DNA of 64,000 nt from Closterium sp. Naga37s-1 (lineage: Eukaryota; Streptophyta; Zygnematophyceae; Desmidiales; Closteriaceae). The position numbers and the translations under genes are program-made. Below the pieces are notes generated by a model, which was not told the origin of the DNA, did not search any database, and saw only the letters and a program-made list of their open reading frames with translations. This document shows positions 1 to 11,400 of the stretch, one piece after another. The stretch lies in the NCBI GenBank assembly GCA_947471745.1, contig CANJKZ010000430.1:1025001-1089000 (forward strand). The letters run 5' to 3'. Numbering within the stretch: position 1 is the first letter of the stretch; each line of letters begins with the position of its first letter.

Positions 1-1559
1 TTCATAAGGATGATCTTGGGAATTTGGCCAGATAATCTGGACATACCTCGTTACAATGTATTCGTCACAGGTAGTGTACAAAGCTGCTTTACCTTCCCCA
101 ACCAGACCGTGAACCCTCGCGTCGCAGCAGCCCCGCCGCCACTCTGGGTCAATATAAGCAATAAATCCGTACGATGTGGCTCTAAAATGTTCATACAGGG
201 TGGATAGGCTCATCAGAACCACAAACGAAGTCTGAAAATGGAAAAGTTTCAGCAGTGAGGTGCATCGTCTCCGCATACAGCTCGGTACAGTACGACAAGC
301 AACAAGTCAATCAAAAAAAGTTTCTCGGTGAGAAACACAAACCCCCCCAAAAAAGTTTCTCGCTGCAGCAAATCAAGTCAAAATTGTTCCGAACGCCGCA
401 ACACGACGAATGTTCGCATTGCTAGCTCCTCTCTCCAGTCCAGAGCAGGCCTGTCGATTGACGGGCATATGCCCTTAATGCCCTGAACATTAAGGGCTAG
501 TTTCGCTCCAGCTCCAATGCGTCAAGTTTTTGTTACGCACCCCACCCGTGCCACTAAGTGCTTCATTCGACCCTTGCCCGGATGCGTTAAGGGACGAAAC
601 CAGGCCTTCCCCTTTATCTAAGTTTTGGTTTCAGATCGTATGACCCCCCCCCCCCCCCCTCCCCCCCCTCTTTCTCCTTAGCCTGCACTAGAGCGCGCCA
701 AGGGGGTTTTGTCCCTTAGCGTTTTGTAGCCAATCCCGTGTGTGTAGCGTGTCTCTCAGTCAGCCTAGGAGCACCCGCACCTTCCCTTAGCGTCCAATAC
801 GAGCTGGCCGCAGTGTACAGCTGTGACACATGGGATTACCTTGGGTAAATCTGGCTAAGTTGTTTGGCCACAGAGACATCTAAGACACTAAACCACAGCA
901 CGTCAAAGGAACTGAAGCACTCCAGCGCAGCAGCTCCCTCCCTCACCACCTTCGTTCGTGCGAGCCACGATTCCTCTCCACCACCATGCAATCCATCCAC
1001 CACCACATCCCACCCATGTTTTCTCTTCCGCACCATCCCACCACCTCCACGGTATCATCCACCCAAGCCCTCAGCTCTCCCCTCCCCTCTCGTACGTGCC
1101 ATGCTATGGCACTTCTCCTCCACCCAACCACTCTGCCGAGTAAACCTCGCGTCGCCTAGCTCACGCACGCGATGTTTATAGTATGGGTAGCTAACCCGTT
1201 CGCTTCGTCAGCCACATTCTCCCACAATGGATCCTAGCGAGGGTGAAACCCCTCCTCCAGTTTTGCCCATGTCGAACGTTAGTCATTCTCATACTACGAC
1301 CGAGACCGAGCCTTACGTACCCTCGGATGCTGAAGACATGCTAGACGTAGCAATCTCAGTGTTGGACCCGCGCCTCGCCCAGCAAGCATCATCGTCACAG
1401 ACTACACCTCTGTCAGCAGCCCGCTACCGTCAGGTTCACCTTAGCTTCGCAAGTCCGCCACCAGATTCGCGAAAGCGCGCACGAAGCGTACCGCCTGAAA
1501 CCTGCAAAAGCCGAGATCGAGCTCCACGAGGACATCATCGACCCTGAAAACCCGGGGGG
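1..1559. other. Region without a supported gene; C-rich tract
   Basis: No convincing gene is visible. There is a long C homopolymer-like tract near 642-669. A small + strand ORF at 1227-1547 starts MDPSEGETPPP and is rich in Ser, Pro and Thr; it could be an N-terminal piece of the hAT transposase relic that follows, but I see no diagnostic motif in it. Confidence 0.4.
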
Positions 1560-2239
1560 GGGGGATGCGACTTGGAGGCCTGCGTGGACCTGGCGCGGCG
1601 TTTCGCTCAGCGCCTGATTAAGGCGCTGGGGAAGAGGATGGCGGACCTGCGCCATTTCGATGGTGTTGGGTTTTTCACCCCTGATAAGTATCCCTTCCGT
1701 GCAGGAGAGCAGGACACATGACTGCAGCACCATCTCACCGAGCTCCTGGACATGTTCAAGAACCAGCTACCTGGTAAGCCTAGATTAGTATGAAAGGAAC
1801 CCACGTATGTTCTAACTTTGTACGTATTATGCTCACACAATGACGTAATCTAACTTTGTATATGTCCTTGGCAGGAGTCGCTCTTGCTGACATAGAGCCG
1901 CAGATGCGCCTCTTCACAGCCACCATGGAGAAGAAGTTCAAGAAGCAGAGCTTCCATCAGGCTCTCACCAACATGCTGCGCACTGCAGACTGGAAGGATG
2001 ACTATCCCATCATAGTCTCTCTCTGGCGTGCGGTCTCTGTGTTGCCCCTCAGCACTGTTGAGTGTGAGAGGGGCTTCTCCCGCCAAAACATTATTAAGTC
2101 GTGGGATCGTGTTGCTCTTACTGATGTTAGGCTGGGGGAGCTGATGACGGTGAAGATGCTAGACTACCCGGTGGACTGGGCAGCGGCCTATGCCTTGTTT
2201 GAGGATAAGGGGAGGAAGGGGAGGAAGCCTGCCAACTAG
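1560..2239 (+). pseudogene. hAT-family transposase, C-terminal part, decayed
   Basis: Two exon-like blocks join in phase: 1560-1773, then an intron with GT at 1774 and CAG before 1875, then 1875-2239. The second block ends in a segment containing LSTVECERGFSRQNIIKSW, which matches the C-terminal dimerisation region of hAT transposases. This region normally lies after the catalytic core and holds the transposase multimer together. The first block (ARRFAQRLIKALGKRM...) fits the region before it but has an in-frame TGA at 1719-1721. No BED zinc finger or complete catalytic core was found upstream, and I could not define terminal inverted repeats. I infer a dead relic. A domesticated hAT gene with extra splicing around the stop is possible but less likely. 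Confidence 0.7.
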
Positions 2240-3259
2240 GCTCGCATTGGATGTCGGGTTAGAGTAGAGTAGCTGAGCTCTGCATGCCATATCTGTAGTT
2301 AGTGTAGAGAATAAGAACTTTGCAGGCTAGGTAGGTTTTATGACTATTTAAGACATGTGTAGTGTTAGGTGTCTTTGACTTCTAATTTAAGTACATAACA
2401 GCACTTATCATAGTAAAATGAAGTGTAAGTGCAAACTTCAAACATGCCCTGATTTCAATTTCTGACTTTGGGGTGCGCCCGTGACCCTTAAGGGCGCCAA
2501 AACGCTCACCTACCCCCAACCAAGGGTCAGATTGGGAGGAGCTGGGGAGCGCAAGTACGAGCCCCAGGAACTTCGACAGGCCTGGTCCAGAGGCAAGGGA
2601 GCACGGCTGGGGCGTGTGCCTCCCAGAATACGTCTGAAATACCGTACTCACTCGTTTCAAAACGCGAAGCACCTGAGCAAACCGCACAGAAACAGGTTCA
2701 CTGAAAATGGGAAGAGGTTAATATTTTTTAGGGGGTGTTGAATGGCAGTTGGTCGTGCTCAAACCCATACGGCAGTGCTTGGCTGACACTGCTAGGACGG
2801 CGGTAGCGTAATGGGGCATTAGCTTCTTTTACTGTACCATCCCTTACTGCGCGTTGCGTAATACAAGCTGTCGCTTACGACAGCTCAGCACCTCTCGCAC
2901 GCCTCCGCGGCTCACGGTTGGGAGGAACATGCAATTGTAACATGTTCAGCACGTGGTAACAAGCGAGTCGTACTTACGTGACTGTGCCTGCGTTACGTAG
3001 ACAGTGACGTAACATTGCTGATACTGTTTCTGCTACAAGTGGAAGAACGTTGCATCTAAAGAAGCAGGATCGCTCGCAAGAGCAGCTTCCGCCAAGGAAA
3101 GCTGCCTGTCACGTGGCTCTGTGTGGAAATCGACGTCGCGTGGACGTCGCCAGTTGCAATCGTGGCGACGTCGCGTCGCAATCGGGTGGGGGTCGCGTCG
3201 GGCTAATGTGACCGTTGTCGTCAAGCTGACGTCGACGTGTCATTTCACGCCGATTTTTC
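2240..3259. other. Region without a supported gene
   Basis: I see no gene, RNA gene or mobile element in this stretch. Near 3120-3240 there are several close repeats of a GACGTCGCG-type word, giving overlapping spurious ORFs on the minus strand. Confidence 0.4.
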
Positions 3260-3272
3260 GAGGCGCCTCTGA

Positions 3273-4000
3273 GTGAACTCACGCGCCTGTTCCGACGACC
3301 GCCGGTATCGCGCGAGAGCACATCGGCGCGCTGAAGGAGCTAGTTGCAGCAGTCGCAGCAGTCGTAGCAGTCGCAGCAGCAGAAGCAGAAGCAGAAGCAG
3401 AAGCAGTCGCAGCGCCGGTGATCCCCATGGTAGCTGGAGCATCGACAATGACACAACTATAACCACCCGATTCGTTGAACGACGCAATGGTCTGCAACTG
3501 CTGCGGCGGCCACGCGAGGAGCCGGCAGACGAGCAGCAGCGGCAGACGCAGCAGCAGCAACGGCAGCAGCAGCGGAGAGCGACGCACGCTGCGTGCCTGC
3601 CACAGCCGCGGCGGCGCTCGACTACGCGCCGCGGCCGCATAGCTCGCGACATAGGTCGTGGCGGCTCGCTGCCGCGCGACGCGGCGCTGCGCGGCATGCT
3701 GGTGCCTCTCGTGTGTCTCTTGCTCACTAGCAGCACGGCGACCAACGCGCCGCACCTTCTCAGCGAATCGCGGCCCCGCGATACCTCTGCTCCTCCTGCT
3801 GCTGGTGCTGCTCCTGCTGCGGCCTCGCTCCCCCGCGCCCGCAGTTCCGCTGCTCCCGCGTGGTTCAGTCCGCTGCTGCTTGCCGCCGCTGCTCCTACCA
3901 GCAGACGCCTCTCGGTGGGTGCTGCGTTTCGAGTGGCGTGGGCGGGTGGGGTGGGATGGAGTGTGGTGCAGTGCGGTACGGTGTGAAAGACGGTGACAGC
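3273..4000 (+). other. GC-rich low-complexity block; possible 5' exon of the protease gene
   Basis: Long ORFs exist on both strands because the block is made of CAG/GCG-type repeats, so open frame alone is not evidence. On the + strand an ATG at 3696 starts MLVPLVCLLLTSS, a plausible secretory signal, which would suit the N-terminus of the aspartic protease downstream. I could not find a phase-consistent splice chain from here to 5444, so the link is speculation. A real minus-strand gene cannot be excluded. Confidence 0.2.
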
Positions 4001-4156
4001 TCGAGTATTCACATAGAGCGTATATGTTGAAAAGCGTGAGAGTGGGGAGGTGGGAGTGGGGCAAGGGGGAAAAGGAGGGTGGGCGGGGGGGGGGGGTGGG
4101 GGTGTGGAGAAATAAGAACCGCTGTGTGCATCTAAACCACAATGAATGCGCCAATA

Positions 4157-4173
4157 GTTGAGTCGACCCAAAC
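4157..4173. repeat. Degenerate palindrome with flanking direct repeat
   Basis: GTTGAGTCGACCCAAAC is a worn version of the recurrent palindrome. A 13-bp word, GCTGTGTGCATCT, lies on both sides (4121-4133 and 4177-4189). Confidence 0.6.
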
Positions 4174-4469
4174 ACTGCTGTGTGCATCTGCACTGGTTTC
4201 CTCTCTACTCTCCTCCCCACTCTCCCCCTCTTCCGCCCACCCCCACCCCCACAGACTCTCTTTCCCACGCACTCACGCACACTTCTTTCTCTCTCTCTCT
4301 TCCTTGAATCCCCCCCCACCGCCATTCCTGGGCCTGCTGTGCCCCTCACAGCAACAGGAAGCAGGCAGTGAGGTGTGGAGGGCGGCATGGGCTGTGGGTG
4401 GGTGGAGCAGGCGGAGGAAAAAGGTGAGCGCAGGGAGGAGGGCAGGAAAGGGGAGAATGGGCGGCATGA

Positions 4470-4567
4470 GTATGGAGGCCGTGGGTAGGAAGGGAAAAGA
4501 ATGGATATTCATTAGGCGCTTCAAAAACGGGTATGGAGGCCGTGGGTATGGAGGGTGAAGAATGGAG
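4470..4567. repeat. Degenerate palindrome between ~37-bp direct repeats
   Basis: The core TTAGGCGCTTCAAAA (about 4512-4527) lies between two similar copies of a segment beginning TATGGAGGCCGTGGGTA (4470-4506 and 4531-4567). Confidence 0.65.
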
Positions 4568-4650
4568 GGTCAGTAAGCAGGCGCAGATCCCATTCCGAAA
4601 ACGGAAAGGAAAGAAAAGAAAGAAGGAATGTTTGTGTGCGCTCAGCTGCT

Positions 4651-4922
4651 CAGGCGTTAGCCAACACATCTCACTTGTCTTGTCCCTCTCTCTTTCGCCC
4701 CTGTCCTTAGGTGTGCAGTCAGTCTTTTGAGGCGCCTCAGAAGTCAGTCAGCACCTCTCACTTGTCTTGTCGCTCTCTCTTACACTCCTGTCCTTTGGTT
4801 CGGCGTGCAGTTTCCACGTGAAGAGACTCTCAGGGCCACCTTTGAGGCGCCTCAAAAGTTCTCTCTTGCACTGCACTCCTGTCCTTTGACGTGCAGTTTC
4901 CACGTGAAGAGACTCTCAGGGA
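4651..4922. repeat. Two GAGGCGCCTC palindromes between duplicated segments
   Basis: CTTTTGAGGCGCCTCAGAAG lies at 4724-4743 and CTTTGAGGCGCCTCAAAAG at 4840-4858. The sequence around them is in tandem. A CTCACTTGTCTTGTC block occurs at about 4669 and 4758. A block with TTTCCACGTGAAGAGACTC occurs at about 4811 and 4889. Confidence 0.8.
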
Positions 4923-5443
4923 CGTGAAAGAGAGTGGCAGGGAGGGTAGGGACGGCAGCAGGGGAGTGGCGAATGCAGGCATGCAAGACACCCTGAGCTA
5001 CTTTGATGGTGCAAGCTCACAGCAGCAGCCGGTGAGATGAGATCAGGTGCATTGAACTTGCTTGCGAGAAAAACAATCTGAAAATACCAATACCGATAAT
5101 GCAGGCATGAAGGGAACCTTGAGGTTCTTTGTCGGTCCGGCCAGGCCTGCAGCAGCAGCAGGTGAGAGGAAACACACGGTGTGCTGCTCTGCTCTGCACT
5201 GCATGCACATACGTACACACAGCAGCACACGAGGTCGTTCGTGCCCCATCCATGCAAGCGAGGCGTGCGTGCAGCGTGCAGCGTGCAGCGTGCGGCATGA
5301 CTGACAGAGATTGTGTTCTGGTTTTCAAACTCCCCTTTCCCTCTCCTCCCTCTCTTTCGTCACTCTTCCTTCCCCCCTCAACTCTCCCTCCCCCCACCCC
5401 TCACCTCTCGCCGCTCTTCCTCCCCTCTCCTCCCCCTTTGCAG

Positions 5444-8400
5444 CACGACGGTTCCCCCTTCACCCGCCACTCCACCTCGTCCCGCTTCGTCCTCCCCTCC
5501 GTGTCCACATCCTTCCTCTGGTCTACCGGACCATGACCATCAAGCACAAGCACAGCCGCAGCAGCAGGGTCAGGGACAGAGAGTGCCCCAGTTGTGCGCA
5601 CCCGCGTGGAACCGTTCAATGGCACCATGCAGACAGTGTCCACTAATGGCAGGTAAGGGATCCGATTCGTTGGATGGCGTGGCGTGGCGTTGCGTGGCGT
5701 GGCGTGGCGTGTTACTGCTAGAGCACAGGCACACACTGGTCACGTCTGAGCAAGTATCAAGCAAGCAGCACCAATGCTCCCCTCCACAACTGCATTCACT
5801 CCCCCACCTCCCATCGCTCCAGCCTACACCTCTTCCACTTGTCCCCCCACCCCTCTTACCCGATCAGCCCTTCCCCATTCCCCACCCCCCATCCGTTTTT
5901 CCCTATCCGCCATCGTCCATCCCCCATGTCCTCCATTCTCCCCCATGTTCCCCCCGTGTTCCCCATCCCCCCAGCCCCTTCCTGACGGAGGTGCGCGTGG
6001 GGGCGAGCAAGCTGCGGTTCATAGTGCTGGTGGACACGGCGTCCGACCTCTTCTGGCTGCCCTGCAACTGCTCCCATCCCCCACGCCCCACCCCCCATGC
6101 CCCGTCCCCCGATCCTCCTTGCACCTTCCCCCGTGCCCCATGCTCCATGCCCCATCCCTCATCCCCTCTACCCCACTCCCCATCCCCCCAGCCCGTTCCT
6201 GACGGAGGTGCGCGTGGGGGCGAGCAAGCAGCGGTTCATAGTGCTGGTGGACACGGCGTCCGACCTCTTCTGGCTGCCCTGCAACTGCATCCAGTGCGCC
6301 ACCCAGAGCTCCGTGCCTGGCGTGGTGCGTGTGTGGGGAGAGAGGGTAGAGGAGAGAGTCACACACACGCGCACGTGAGCAACCACCCACCCACCCACCC
6401 ACCCACCCACCCACCCACACACACACGCGGCGTGGTGCGTGTGCATGGAGAGGGAGAGGGGGAGAGAGAGGGGTGGGGGGGGAGGGGTCGAGTAGACAAG
6501 GACTGTTGGATAGAGAGAGAGAGAGGCGTAGATGCCCTTGGTCCCCTGGCTGGCACACATCCTCCCACACCACACCAACTGCATCCAGTGCGCCTACCAG
6601 AGGGAAAGGGAGGGGGAAAGAGCAGGAGTAGGGGAGAGGGTGACAGGGGAAGAGGGGGAGAGGGGGGAAGAGAGACGCGTTTCACTCTCTCCTGTGCTCA
6701 TTGCTCATCATCCCATACCCTCCTCTCATTCCTTGCCGCCTCTCTCCCCCTCCCCCACTCTCTCCCCCTTCCCCATACTTCCCCCGCTGCCATCCTGTTC
6801 ATTGCCCCTCTCACTCCCACACCCAACCCCAACCAGCCCGTGCAACCCCCGTACGACCCAGCCCTCTCAGCGACCTCCCAGTCCAACTTCTGCTTCTCGC
6901 CAGCGTGCACGTCCTTCGCCGCACAGGACAAGACAGCCTCCGTGGGCTGCCTCGTCTCCTCCGCGCTGCCAGCGCCGGACCCGCTGTGCCAGTACGCGGC
7001 TACCTACACGGGGCCTGAGGGCGGCAGCGTGGGGAATCTGCTCAGGGATGCCCTGCACGCTGCTGTTTTAGCACGGCAGCGTGACCTCCGGGTGAGGCGA
7101 GCGGTGCTGCTAGCTTGGGAGTGCTTGTTGGTTGGGAGGGGGAGGGAGTGATGGTGACGGGGGGGAGAGTAAGAGTGAGAGGGAGTGGATGAGTGGATGG
7201 GACGAGGGGGAGTGACTGGGTGGGTCTGCTGCTCTGCTGCTCTGCTGCTGCTGCTGCATCGAGGTTGGCTGGCTCTAAGCTGAGTTGAGCTGCCAGGCCT
7301 TGCTGTCTTGCTTTGCGCTTTCCCCACCACATCACATCACACCCCACACACGCTACCCCACCTCACGGGCACGCCTTATCCCATCCCATCCCATCCCATC
7401 CCATCCCATCCGACCACACCCCACCCCACCCCACGGCACCAGGTGCGGGCGGTACCAGACCGGCTTCCTAGCCGGCACAAGCGTGGCCCCAAACGGTGTG
7501 TTTGGCATGGGGCGGGGGGCGCTGTCCCCTCTCTCGCAGCTGTCAGCGCAGGGCGCCATGAGCAACGCCTTCTCGCTCTGCATGGAGGGCGACCCGGCCG
7601 CACGCACCACTGCCTTTGCCACTTCTGCTGCTGCTGCTGCTGCTGCTGGGGGGAACTCGACGCGACGGGTGGAGGGGGAGATGCATCACCCCACCCCATC
7701 CTACTATATTGCAACCCCCCCCCTCCCCTCCCCCTCCCCTCTCTCCCCCCAACCCCACGGCACCAGGTGCGGGCGGTACCAGACAGGCTTCCTATCCGGC
7801 ACGAGCGCGGCCCCAAACGGTGTGTTTGGCATGGGACGGGGGGCGCTCTCCCCTCTCTCGCAGCTGTCAGCGCAGGGCGCCATGAGCAACGCCTTCTCGC
7901 TCTGCATGGAGGGCGACCCGGGCGCACGCACCACTGCCTTTGCCACTTCTGCTGTCGGGGGGAACGCGACGGGTGGAGGGGGAGATGCATCACACCACCC
8001 CATCCTACTATATTGCAAACCCCCCCCCCTCCCCTCCCCCTCCCCCTTCTCCACCCAACCCCACGGCACCAGGTGCGGGCGGTACCAGACCGGCTTCCTG
8101 GCGGGCACAAGCGCGGCCCCAAACGGCGTGTTTGGCATGGGGTGAGGGGCGCTGTCCCCTCTCTCGCAGCTGTCAGCGCAGGGCGCCATGAGCAACGCCT
8201 TCTCGCTCTGCATGGAGGGCGACCCGGGCGCACGCGTCACTGCCTTTGCCGCTTCTGCTGCTGCCGCTGCTGCTGGGGGGAATGCGGAGGTTGCGGGGGG
8301 GGAGGCGGGGGGTGTGGGAGTAGGCGCGGGGAAGCTGCTGATGGGCGTGAAGGGCGTGCCTGCTGGCGCGCAGTCCACCCCCATTGTGTCCAGCGACTTT

Positions 8401-11400
8401 GAGTGAGTTGGCAGGCAATGAAGTTGGGAGGGAGAGGTGCGGAGGGGAGGGGGCTATTTTTGAGGCGCCTAAGAAATAGAAGGGCGTGCTGAGCCTGCTG
8501 GCGCGCAGTCCACCCCCATTGTGTCCAGCGACTTTGAATGAGTTGCAGGCAATCAAGCTGCGGAGTGGTGGAGGGAGGGGTGGAGGGAGGGGTGGAGGGA
8601 GGGGTGGAGGGAGGGGTGGAGTGGAGGGGTGGAGGGAAGGGTGGAGTGGAGGGAGGGGTGGAGGGACGAAATGAGATGAGATGAGGGGTGTAAGGGTGGG
8701 TGAGAGTGCGGGTGGGTGCGAGGCGAGGATTGCTTAGAGGGTGTTTGGGTGAATCAGGAGCAGCTGTAGCTTATTGCACGCAGTGTGCTGCATGCCATCA
8801 CCATACGCCTCTCCCTCACCCTCCCTCTCTCCCTCCACCCTCCCTCTGCTCCCCTTTCCTCCCCTCCTCAATTCCTACCCTAAACGCATCCCATCCCAGG
8901 CCGTTCTGCTTCATCAACGTCTGACTTTTGAGTCGACTCAAAAGTCACCTCATTCCTACCCTAAACGCATCCCATCCCGTACTTCACGGCCGTTCTACTT
9001 CATCAACGTCTCAGGCATGGCAGTGGGGCGTGCAGGCCCTTTACGAAACGTCTTGTGCACTTTTTCTCAAACCCCGTCTCCCCTTTCCCTCCCCCCTCCC
9101 TTCCTCTTCCCTCCCCTCCCTCCACCCCATGCAGGCCATTCTACTTCATCAACGTCACCGGCATGGCAGTGGGGAACGCCACGCTCGCCCTGCCGCGCTC
9201 CGCCTTCCCGCCCCTGGACGCCTCTGGCAACGGCGGCACCGTTCTCGACTCCTCCGCTTCCATCACTGTGCTGCCCACGCAGGCCTACCAGGCCATGGCC
9301 ACTCAGGTGAGGTTTTGAGTCGTCTCAAAACTCGCTTTCACGCCCCTGGACGCCTCTGGCAACGAAGGCAGTGAGGCACGGTGCTCGACTCCTCCGCCTC
9401 CATCACTGTGCTGCCCACGCAGGCGTACCAGGCCATGGCCACCCAGGTGAGCAGAGCAGAGCAGAGCACAACAGACAGACCTTTTGAAACGTCTCAGGAA
9501 TCAACTCCCCCCCCCTGGACGCCTCTCTCTGGCAACGGTGGCAACGGTGGCAACGGTGGCACCGTTCTCGACTCCTCCGCCTCCATCACTGTGCTGCCCA
9601 CGCAGGCGTACCAGGCCATGGCCACTCAGGTGAAATGAAAACAGCAGACCAGGTTTACCAGGCCGTGGCCGCTCAGGTAGACACAGGTGTGACAGGCCGT
9701 GGACGCTCGGGTGAAAACCTTCGCCTTTTCCCCTTCACCCCTTCACCCCCTCACCCAACTCAACCTCCTTACTGCACGCACGCCTTGCACCCCCTTGGTC
9801 CCCTTCACCTCACGTATGTGCCCGCATGGCATGCCTCGCTCACACGTGCGCGCGGGGAGCAGTACCTGGTGGCGGTGCCGGTCCTTGCAAGGACCTTTGA
9901 GACGTATTAAAAGTCGTTCCCTTCACCTCACGTGTGTGCCCGCATCGCATGAATCGCTTGCGGGGGGGAAACAGTACCTGGAAACAGTACAAGGCATCGA
10001 CTGGCTTTCTAATTGGTCTCACAAATTTGCATGCGCACTTTGTACCCCCTTCTTCCCCTTTACCCCCGTGTGCCCACCCACCCACCCCCACGGCGCGGGA
10101 GCAGTACCTGGTGGCGGTGCCGGGCCTGAAGTACGACTACACTCTCATCCCCCTCACTGCACGCACGCCCTGCATCCCCCTCTTCCCCTTCTTCCCGCCC
10201 CCATGCGCACACATGTGATGACTAACATGGGCTCGAGAGCAGTACCTGGTGGCGGTGCCGGGCCTGAAGTACGACTATACTCTCAGCGACCAGCAGGGAG
10301 TCGACTGCCTCAACGCCTCCGCCTACGCTCAGTTACGCTCCACCCTCCGCAAACCCCTTCCTCTCCTACCTACCCCCCCGTCCTTCCAATCCCCTCTCCT
10401 TTCCTCCTCCCTTTCCTTTCCTCCTGCCGTCCTTGTCCTCATCCCCTTGCCGTTTACTCTCTCTGTACCTTTCTTCCGGCGTTCTTTTCCCCGCATTGCC
10501 TCGCCTTGACCTGTCGCTCCCGCCCTTCTTCCCTCCCTCCACTCCAACCACACATCCTCCCTCCTGCTTTCAAACTCCTCTTCATCGCCTCAGATCATCT
10601 CCACCCGCTTCTCACCTCCCACCTCTCTCGCCCTCTCTCTCTGTCACCGACTCACCCCATTGCTCACTCACTCACAGGCCAACAGAGAGCGCCTTCCTTG
10701 CCCAGTTCCCCACGCTCTCGCTCATCCTCGCCAACGGAGCACTCTTCACAGTGCAGCCCTCCGCATACCTCTACCTTGTCAGTCACCACTCCGACCTCAG
10801 CTTTTCAATTACCCTTTTTACGTTTCCAGTTACCCTTTTCTACTTTTTTCCAGTTACCCTTTTCTACTTTTTTTTCCAGTTACCATATTTCTGCTTCTTT
10901 TTTTTCAAGTCAATTCTCGTCTTTTTTCTCAACTTCCCTCCCTCCCTCCCTCCCTCCCTCCCTCCCTTCCCCCCTCCCTCCCTCCCCCCCGTCGCTCCCA
11001 TTGTATCCCCCCTCCACCTATTCACCCCTGCGCCTCTCTCAGGTGCGAGCGGACGTGATCTGCTTCGCCATCACCCCCTCGCTCAACAGCAACCAGCACA
11101 CCATCATCCCGGGTCAGTCTCTCAGTTTGCAATGACCTGCAAAAACAGTTGTCTGCAACTCTGCGCCCCCTTAAAAGGCATTTTCACCGAGCACGCAGGC
11201 TCAGCTCATGATTCCTGCCTGCCAGCCACTGCTACACGACACGGTGACCCACTACCACACCACACGTACCCTACAGACAGTCCCCTCTAACCTCCTCTCT
11301 CTCTCACATCCCCTCCCCCCCTGCGAGCGCCACAGACACATGGCTGACCAACCAACCGCTACATGGCTTTCGACAATGACGCCCAACAAGCTTCCTCCCT

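Noticed and set aside
3245-4388. Long minus-strand ORFs (308 and 369 codons)
   Set aside because: They lie opposite equally long + strand frames in CAG/GCG repeats, and composition explains the openness. No domain is visible.
7376-8384. CRISPR-like array suggested by regular repeats
   Set aside because: Repeats are ~300 bp, contain a protease exon with splice borders, and lie in a eukaryotic gene.
8923-8946. Palindrome as a cloning or adaptor artefact (it contains a SalI site)
   Set aside because: Many copies are degenerate, a second core type (GAGGCGCCTC) exists, and the flanking duplications differ in length and divergence from site to site.
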